Shown: in pieces, positions 56,687 to 64,000 of the stretch | Numbering within the stretch: the stretch's first letter is position 1 | Layout of the letters: the number at the start of each line of letters is the position of its first letter | DNA from: Procambarus clarkii | Lineage: Eukaryota; Arthropoda; Malacostraca; Decapoda; Cambaridae | Assembly: GCF_040958095.1 (NCBI RefSeq) | Contig: NC_091195.1 | Span: 29,751,824 to 29,815,823 of the forward strand | Length of the DNA: 64,000 nt | Direction of reading: 5' to 3' | Notes under the pieces: generated by a model | Databases searched by the model: none | What the model saw: the letters and a program-made list of their open reading frames with translations, nothing else | Told to the model about the DNA's origin: nothing | Program-made: the position numbers and the translations under genes

Positions 56687-57279
56687 CAACCCATCCTCCG
56701 AATTGACAGTACGATTTAATACTAAGTGTAATAAGTACACTTTCTTACTGTAATAAGCAGTGCATAATTGCACTTACGGGGCTGTTACATTGACCCAACT
56801 CCCTCCCCCGCTTTAATTTTTCTCGTTTTCTGTTAAGTCACTCAGAATTTTAGGATGACGTTTTCAATTTCGATTTGCAATACACAAGTTTTAAATATCA
56901 GGAATTTCTTTTTCAGGTTTATTAAACAACATAGATTTTATGCAAAATTTTAAAATATCCTGAGTTAATTTACAATTTATTGATATATTTTAGTTTTGTT
57001 TTATTAGTTTTATAAAACTGTAATATCAATATAGCTATAAGTTAAGTACTAATTGTAATTAGGAAGCAATAAAATTATTATCTTCAAAAACTAAGACGGT
57101 TAGGTGAGGTTGTCGTTTTCTATTCAGTTTTTCAGGTAAACTCAAATATTCACAATATATTTGACAGTACGATTTAATACTAAGTGAAAATAAGTACAAT
57201 TCCTAACTGCTATGAATAGTACATAATTGCACTTAATTGTCTTCTTACATTTACCACCCCATTTTTGGAGGACGGGCTG
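56687..57279. mobile_element. 593-bp MITE related to the 371-bp palindrome
   Basis: Terminal inverted repeats CAACCCATCCTCCGAA (left) and, on the other strand, CAGCCCGTCCTCCAAAA (right). Flanked by a perfect 7-bp direct repeat CGTGACG (56680-56686 and 57280-57286). Internal sequence at 57048-57130 aligns with the right arm of the MITE at 49618-49705 (TAATTGTAATTA.GAAGCAAT, then GGTTAGGT.AGGT and GTTTTCTAT). A 25-bp block starting TTGACAGTACGATTTAATAC is repeated at 56701 and 57162. No coding. Confidence 0.78.
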
Positions 57280-57689
57280 CGTGACGGGACGGGTCTAATC
57301 CTTGTACACACAGCACCATGCGTGTTTCGTTCGATTTCGTCGCCACAGTTCAGTGACCTACGGCCTCAAAATAATAAAATTAATAAATCAGTTCTAAAAT
57401 AAATTTATTATACAGTACAACCTCGATTCAACGTACTATATGGGACCAACCCCAGTGCGTTGGAGCGTTGGATGGCAAGAGGTGACCTTCAGGAGGCGTT
57501 TGTGTCATTGTCTTTTTTTTCTTGTACACAATAAAAATACATTATTATATACTGTACCTATATATTATTACCCTACTAAAAAATACTGTTACATTTGTTA
57601 TTTATCTTATTGTTGGAGTTATATCCAGCTTGAAGTCTCATGGAGTTGTGAATACTATACAGTAAATACGTACTTATGCTGTTAGAAGT

Positions 57690-60507
57690 TGCTTATCAGT
57701 TTACAACCAAAATGTTAGGTCACTTGGTAAACATTTTGATGATATAAATGCACTTCTTACAGCACTAGGTACTAAATTATCTTTCATCATTTTAACAGAA
57801 ACTTGGCTAAGTAATGACTATACCCAACTCTACAATTTAGCTGGTTATAAAGCCATTCATAACTGCAGGCCTAATAAAAAAGGTGGCGGTACAGCAATAT
57901 ATTACAAAGATACCTTCACATGCAATAGTGTCATTAGTGATAGAGACGACTTTTGTGAATATACCTTTGCCAAGTTCTCCAGTAAATCCCTTAAATCCTC
58001 CCTGATAATCGGTGCCATCTATAGATTTCCAAATACCAACATAGCTTTATTCTCTGACAATGTAAGGAATCTTATCATAAATAACAATCTCAACAAAAAT
58101 CACATCATTCTGGGAGGTGATTTCAATATTGACCTGGGTCTTCAAAACAACCCTCAAGTTGACTATTTCCGTAACAGCATGCACTCCTGTATGCTAATCC
58201 CCACAATCACCAAGCCCACCCGAGTCACTCAAACATCTGCCACTACCCTGGATCACCTAAGGACTAATATAACAGCTCCCCTTACATCTGGGGTAATTTA
58301 TGACAGAACAACTGACCACTATCCTACTTTCCTCTTAGCAAACATTGACACACCACCACCAGAAACCAAAAAACTTTCATTCAAGCTACATAGTGAATCA
58401 GCTTTAGGCAATCTCTCTAATGCTCTCCACAATATTAACTGGGAATCTGAATTTAATAATTCACAGGATATAAACTCATCAACTAACCTCTTTCTCTCCA
58501 AAACTTTAAGCCTCTACAACACTCACTGTCCCCTCCTTACCAAACAAGTAACTGATAAAAGAAAAAATAACCCGTGGCTCACAAGTGGCATAATTAAATC
58601 AATCAACAAAAAACATGAATACGAAAAGAAATTTAGGAGTGGCCTAGTTTCAGTGGAAGTAGTTAAAAGGTACTCGTCAGTGCTTACCAGTATCATAAGA
58701 AAAGCAAAACTTTCATATTATGAGACTAGATTCAAAGAAGCAAAAGGTAACATGAAAAGCACATGGAATACCATCTCTAACATCCTGGGAACTAAACAAC
58801 ACTCCCACAACCAGATAACACTCTCTAAGGATGGCCTTACACTGTCATCTGACTTAGAAATGGCGAATGAATTTAATAGCTTCTTTTCATCGATTGGTGC
58901 TAACCTTGCAAGTAAAATCCCACAGACTCAGACACATATCAACACATATCTCTCAGGCAGCTATCCAAACTCTCTTCTCCTCTCACCAGTCAGCCCGTCA
59001 GATGTTGTGTCCATCATACACTCACTAAAAACCAAAGCTGGGAACATCAGTGAAATCCCATCCATTGTATACAAGAGCGCCTCCCATGCCCTTGCGCCAC
59101 CTATAGCTCTGCTGTTCAACAAATCCCTTGAGTGTCATACCTTCCCTGATATCCTTAAAAAAGCAAGAGTAACGCCAGTTCATAAAGGAGGTAATCCGTC
59201 AGACATAAACAACTATAGACCAATATCGAACCTACCCATACTATCAAAAATATTTGAAAAAATTATCTATAAACAGCTCTACTCCTATCTCGTAAAATTC
59301 GACATTCTTAGCCCCTGTCAGTTTGGCTTCCGCTCTCAAAAGAGTACCAACGATGCAATTATTAGTCTCCTTGATTTAATTTACTCAGCTCTTGACAAAA
59401 ATGAGTTTCCAATTGGACTCTTCATTGACCTGAGAAAGGCCTTTGATACTGTTAATCATGACTACCTCTTAAGTAAACTCCATCATTATGGAATCCGAGG
59501 CCATGCACTGGACTATATCCAATCCTATCTTAGTGATAGACACCAATGTGTAGCCATCAATAATATAACCTCTCCCATTCTACCAATAACTGTTGGAGTG
59601 CCACAGGGCAGCATCTTGGGACCTCTTCTTTTTCTTATATACATTAATGATCTGCCTAATGTCTCTAACATTCTGAAACCTATTTTGTTTGCTGATGATA
59701 CTACCCTCACCTACTCCCACCCCAACCCACATACACTAAATGGTGTTGTTAATAATGAACTAAAAAAAAGTCCACTTATGGATGTCAACCAACAAACTAA
59801 CACTTAACATAGAAAAGACCTACTACATCCTATTCGGAAGCAAATCTACAAATGCAATTTAACTTCAGATTGACAATGTAAACATTAGCAATAAAAATGA
59901 TGGAAAGTTTCTTGGCATATTCCTAGACAAGAGACTCAACTTCAGTACCCACATACAACACATAACTAAGAAAGTCTCTAAAACAGTTGGTATACTCTCC
60001 AAAATCAGATATTATGTTCCTAACTCTGCTCTCATCTCTCAATATTATGCACTAATCTATCCCCATCTCAACTATGGTATCTGTGCATGGGGTTCAACCA
60101 CTGCAAACCACCTCAAGTCCATCATCACCCAGCAAAAATCTGCTATCAGAATAATATCAAATTCTGCTTTCAGACAACACACAGCCCCCTTGTTTAACTC
60201 CCTAAATATGCTAAACATAATCTCACTCCACAAATTCTCTTGTGTCAACTACATTTACAAAACCCTGTTCTTAAATGCAAATCCTTGTCTGAAACTCTTC
60301 TTGGACAGATGTAATAGGACCCATTATCACCACACCAGAAATAAATATATCTTTGATATCCCCAGAGTTAAACTTAATCTGTGTAAACACTCTATGCAAA
60401 TAAAGGGACCCAGTTTATGGAACTCACTCCCTATTGAATTGAAAAGCTGTCCAACTTTTACATCATTCAAAATCAATACTAAAAAGTACCTAATTTCATC
60501 TTCATAG
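57690..60507 (+). pseudogene. Family B ORF2: endonuclease-reverse transcriptase
   Basis: One open frame from about 57690 to 59807 with no early methionine (the first is at 58179), because the 5' end is truncated. Endonuclease: NVRSLGKHFDD, ILTETWLSND, GAIYRFPN, GGDFNIDLG, TLDHLRTN and TDHYPTF. RT: NNYRPISNLPI, GFRSQKSTNDAI, DLRKAFDTVNH, GVPQGSILGPLL, LFADDTTL. An extra A in the run at 59761-59770 shifts the frame after NNELKK; copy 2 has one A fewer and stays in frame. A TAA at about 59860 is a second lesion. The remaining thumb region continues to a stop at 60505. Confidence 0.92.
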
Positions 60508-60539
60508 TTTTTCACTTTTTGCCTTAAAATTGCACTGTA

Positions 60540-60790
60540 TCAATTGCTACCCAATCTCCCAACCTTTATGTTCCCAATTTGTACATCTTTACCACTGTGA
60601 TCATTCTGTTTTCTTATATGTGCTGCCAATCTGTTGTATGGTGTTTATAAATCTTGTTGATCTGTATCTTTTGCTACCCAGTCTCCCAATCTTTATGTAC
60701 CCAATCTGAACATCTTTACCATTGTGATCATTGCTGTCTTATATGTGCTGTCAATCTGCTGTAAGGTGTCTATTAACCTTGTTTAAATTA
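60540..60790 (+). repeat. Tandem duplication (about 127 bp) in the family B 3' UTR
   Basis: Two diverged units, each starting TTGCTACCCA-TCTCCCAA and ending GGTGT.TAT.AA.CTTGTT. Also seen in copies at 6700-6920 and 19830-20050, so it predates their spread. Confidence 0.82.
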
Positions 60791-61189
60791 CTAATCAAGC
60801 TGTCAATGTAATCAATCAGAGCTTTAATATAACAATATGCTTTAATATACCTACTTATCTCTCTCATCTCATTTTTCTCTTGTAATGCATCTTTATCATT
60901 TATCAATTCTGATTGAAATTACCTACTTAAAATTATCTGCTAGATTAAGGACCTGCCCGAAACGCTGCGCGTACTAGTGGCTTTCAAGAATGTAAATACT
61001 GTACTATCCAATATATTCTCACAAACCCAATGTACCTTCTTGTATATATATAAATAAATAAATAAATAAATAGAACTATGTTGATTAAGTAGTTCTGCTG
61101 TATGTTGATTACTACAATACAGTTTATGAAAACTATTGTACACTAAAATTACTACAACTTTAATTTTAACATTATGTACACACTTAAAA

Positions 61190-61262
61190 CTCGTGCTGGG
61201 TACAGCTGTTCTCATGCTGGGTACAGCTGTTCTCATGCTGGGTACGGCTGTGCTCGTGCTGG
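61190..61262. repeat. 21-bp minisatellite, about three units
   Basis: Unit CTCATGCTGGGTACAGCTGTT repeated with few changes. Seven codons per unit, so every frame stays open, but no gene is recognised. Confidence 0.85.
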
Positions 61263-61593
61263 TTGATTTTTTGCTACTAGTTTTTGCAAAATATTGCTTC
61301 ATTTTTGGCATTAATAAGGCACTATTAGTAAATCCTCAAAACATTTTGTTGTATAATAATACAGCTGTAGTCAAAAAATTTTGAATTCCACGATTATTCT
61401 TCCACCGGCGGTTAAATACTGCAATTTATTTACATCATCGGAGGTGTCCGAGAATGTGCAAGAAGCAGCACGACCATGTGGCCTAGTCGTTATTCAAACG
61501 AGCAGTTGCCATATGAGACGAATTGTCGGCGATCTGGGCAATCGTTATCCAAAATGCTCGCCATTTGAGGCGATTGTCACTCGAGGTTCTACC

Positions 61594-63225
61594 TTATATG
61601 TAATTACCTAAGTGTAGTTACAGGATGAGAGCTACGCTTGTGGTGTCCAGTCTCCCTAGCACTCTTTGTCATATAACGCTTTGAAGTTACTGACTGTTTT
61701 GGCCTCCACCACCTCCTCGCCTAACTTGTTCCAACCGTCTACCACTCTGTCTACAACAGTGAATTTTCTTATATTTCTCTGGCAGCTTTGTTTCGTTAGT
61801 TTAAATCTATGACCTCTTGTTCTTGAAGTTCTCAGGAATTCTTCCCTATCAATTTTATTGATTCCTGTTACTATTTTGAACGTAGTGATCATATCGCCTC
61901 TTTTTCTTCTATCTTCTAGTTTTTGCATATTTAATGCCTCTAACCTTTCCTCGTAGCTCTTGTCCTTCAGTTCTGGGAGCCACTTAAAGGCATGTCGTTG
62001 CACCTTTTCCAGTTTGTTGATGTGCTTCTTAAGATATGGGCACCATACAACCGCTGCATATTCCAGCTTTGATCTAATAAAAGTCATGAACAATTTCTTT
62101 AGTATTTCTCCATCCATGTATTTAAAAGCAATTCTGAAGTTAGAAAGTGTAGCATAGGCTCCTCGCACAATGTTCTTAATGTGGTCCTCAGGTGACAGTT
62201 TTCTATCTAGAACCACCCCTAGATCCCTTTCTTTGTCAGAATTCTTTAAAGATTTCTCACATAATTTATAGGTTGTGTGGGATCTATATTCTCCAATTCC
62301 ACATTCCATAACATGGCATTTATTCAAATTAAATTCCATTTGCCAAGTGGTGCTCCATATACTTATTTTGTCCAGTTTCTTCTTGAAGGGCATGACAACT
62401 ATCTAGGTTTCTTATCTTCCCTATTATCTTAGCATCATCAGCAAACATGTTCATACAATTCTGTATTCCCACTGGAAGAGCGTTTATGTAGACAATGAAC
62501 ATTACCGGTGCAAGAACTGAACCCTGTGGTACTCCACTCGTGACATTCCTCCAATTCAATACCTTGCCTCTGATTACGGCCCTCATTTTTCTGTAAGTTA
62601 GGAAATTTTTAATCCATATTAGAAGCTTACCTGTCACCCCTCAAATATGTTCCAGTTTCCAGAACAACCTCTTATGGGGAACTCTGTCGAAAGCCTTTTT
62701 TAGGTCCAGATAGATGCAGGCAACCCAACCATCTCTTTCCTGTAAAATCTCTGTGGCTTGATCAGAAAAACTGAGTAAGTTCGTTACACAGGATCTTCCA
62801 GATCGAAAACCATACTGTCTGATATTATATCGTTTTTCTCCAGGTGTTCTACCCATTTAGTTTTAATTATTTTTTCCAATATTTTGACTATTACACTTGT
62901 CAATGATACAGGTCCATAATTAAGGGAATCTTCCCTGCTTCCACTTTTGTAGACTGGAACTATGTTAGCCTTTTTCGACACATCAGCTACAAATCCTGTA
63001 AACAGGGATGCCTGAAAAATCAGTTGAAGTGGAAAGCTGAGCTCAGGTGCACATTCTCTCAGAACCCATGGTGAAACTCCATCTGGACCAATGGTTTTGT
63101 TCTTTCTTAGCTCCTTGAGCATTTTTTCCACTTCGTCTCTAGACACCTCTATGTGCTCTATGTTGTTCTCTGGAATTCTTATTGGTGTATGGAGGCCACT
63201 GTGCTCACACAATACCGGCTTACTT
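61594..63225 (-). mobile_element. LINE family E (CR1/jockey-like), 5'-truncated
   Basis: Minus-strand copy holding the RT and a short 3' UTR that ends near GTAATTACCTAAGTG. The 5' end is lost at about 63225 before RT motif 1, so there is no endonuclease or ORF1. The fragments at 37080 and 43410 look like relatives, but not the same subfamily. Confidence 0.87.
61656..63200 (-). pseudogene. Family E reverse transcriptase
   Basis: Motifs in order: NKTIGPDGVSPWVLRECA, IVPVYKSGSREDSLNYGPVS (the usual YRPVS reads YGPVS), YGFRSGRSCVTNLL, YLDLKKAFDRVPH, GVPQGSVLAPVMF, catalytic MFADDAKI, and a thumb ending in the stop at 61656. Three lesions: a frameshift near 62820, a TGA at about 62641 and a frameshift near 62390. 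The catalytic aspartates are intact. Confidence 0.87.
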
Positions 63226-63831
63226 GCATAGTTCTGGTAAATAAAACATGTAGATAGGTATGTATAACATGTGTAAATAGTGTAATAAAAACAATAACAG
63301 TATGGTGAGAGGAGCAATGTTAGCGAGTAAGATGTTGGAGGGAGGGAGACTGGCTGGGTTTGGCTGCTCACACTCGCAGTGTTCTGAATGTGTTGATGGT
63401 GAATGTATATAGTGTGTGACAGTGTATAGTGTGTAAATAGATTGTATATATACATAAATTAGCATGATACATGGTAAATATGTGCAACATATGTGTACAC
63501 AAGTGTCATGCACGTAACACAGTGTCTTCGGACAGTACTGATGTTTTACTGCCATAATATAGTGCACGTGTTCATTATACATAGGATTAGACCATAAAAA
63601 AAAAGTATTTGGAACTTTGCGCAAAAAATGAACATAAATATATTCCTGGGCACCCCTACTGGCCCCGAGAGCGTACGTCACGGGCGAACAGGAAATGATG
63701 ACGTCACGAGCCAACTTACAGACCCCATAGCAGCCAAAGTAAGTACAAGTTTGAAATTTTTTTGACATACCCATACTGAGGGAAGGGTTTTTGACACTAA
63801 AAAAAAAAAAAAAAAAAAATTCCAGAGAATA
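63226..63831. other. Unassigned DNA with TGTG/TATA-rich and A-rich tracts
   Basis: The 63380-63500 part is rich in TGTGTA/TATATA words. A pure A-run lies at about 63799-63820. Open frames here are by-products of this composition. Nothing else recognised. Confidence 0.4.
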
Positions 63832-63833
63832 TA

Positions 63834-64000
63834 CAGTACAACCTCGATTCAACGAATCTCCGGCTAGTTCGCACACTTTTCAGGCCGAATTTACTCACCC
63901 GGTTCGCCGAAGCGAGGGATGTTCGGATTTGCTTACAATGTCCAGACAAGAGTTCACAGACTGGTGGAAAACTTTCCCATTCTATAACAGATTACAATCA
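63834..64000 (+). mobile_element. Second pogo/Tigger-like end, cut by window edge
   Basis: Starts CAGTACAACCTCGATTCAAC after TA (63832-63833), the same terminal sequence as at 57413. The next bases differ, so it is a related but separate copy that continues beyond the window. Confidence 0.55.

Larger units (their letters stand above)
57690..61072 (+). mobile_element. LINE family B, copy 4 (longest, plus strand)
   Basis: Runs from the endonuclease start to a (AAAT)n tail at 61047-61072, truncated just upstream of NVRSLG. The 3' UTR (60508-61046) shows the tandem duplication and, at 60952-60984, the shared hairpin. It provides the reference sequence for the B fragments in region 1. Confidence 0.92.
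57413..61592. mobile_element. Pogo/Tigger-like non-coding element interrupted by LINE B
   Basis: Left end CAGTACAACCTCGATTC after TA (57411-57412). The right end, read on the other strand, is GTAGAACCTCGAGTGAC near 61592. These resemble pogo/Tigger-type ends. Internal parts are 57430-57689 and 61073-61590; no transposase was recognised in either. The last two bases of the right terminus appear lost at the junction with LINE E. Confidence 0.5.

Noticed and set aside
63220..63876. 218-residue minus-strand open frame
   Set aside because: Low-complexity Tyr/His/Ile-rich reading through TGTG-rich DNA and the poly-A; no domain.

Overview
The window is eukaryotic intergenic DNA built almost entirely of transposable elements nested inside one another. 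I found no host gene, no tRNA or rRNA, and no prokaryotic signal. The element set (CR1/L2-like LINEs with simple-repeat 3' tails, an RNase H-bearing I-group-like LINE, Ty3/gypsy elements, palindromic MITEs, pogo-like ends) suggests an arthropod. A decapod crustacean is my best guess from general familiarity with such repeats. That is inference; nothing here proves the species. Family labels A-E and X/Y are mine.

Region 1 (1-25784) is a stack on an old Ty3/gypsy-like element, X. X reads gag zinc knuckle, protease, integrase, then reverse transcriptase/RNase H. This is integrase-before-RT order, as in Gmr1-type elements, followed by a right LTR. X is cut by LINE B copies and by a second, complete gypsy element, Y (9101-23005). 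Y has 171-bp LTRs, a 5-bp target duplication, canonical RT-RNase H-integrase order, a PBS and a PPT. Y is itself interrupted by a poly-A retroposon with only an ORF1 (15-bp target duplication), by two head-to-tail LINE A copies, and by LINE B. The left end (1-5069) carries further A and B copies. The 5' part of X is not in the window.

Region 2 (25785-46432) starts with a broken family C LINE (PHD-finger ORF1, CCCH finger, endonuclease start) split by about 2.5 kb of unrecognised DNA. Two D LINEs on the minus strand follow (29755-37075 and 37335-43105). Each encodes a CCHC-knuckle ORF1 and an endonuclease-RT-RNase H ORF2. The first contains a solo LTR of the X family. Small D and E fragments, a foldback and unassigned sequence lie between.

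Region 3 (46433-64000) holds a near full-length D copy interrupted by a 371-bp palindromic MITE and by a family C LINE. The C copy has ORF2 broken by a single in-frame TAG and a TAATG stop/start overlap between ORF1 and ORF2. Beyond it are a second related MITE, a pogo-like element carrying a plus-strand B LINE, an E LINE, and another pogo-like end at the right edge.

Nearly every coding region is broken by stops, frameshifts or insertions. The most useful points are the integrase-first gypsy element in a probable arthropod; a hairpin (ACGC-NNN-GCGT) shared by the 3' ends of families A and B; the ORF1-only retroposon; the TAATG junction in C; and a homopolymer just upstream of the YVDD box of D that is out of frame in all three copies.
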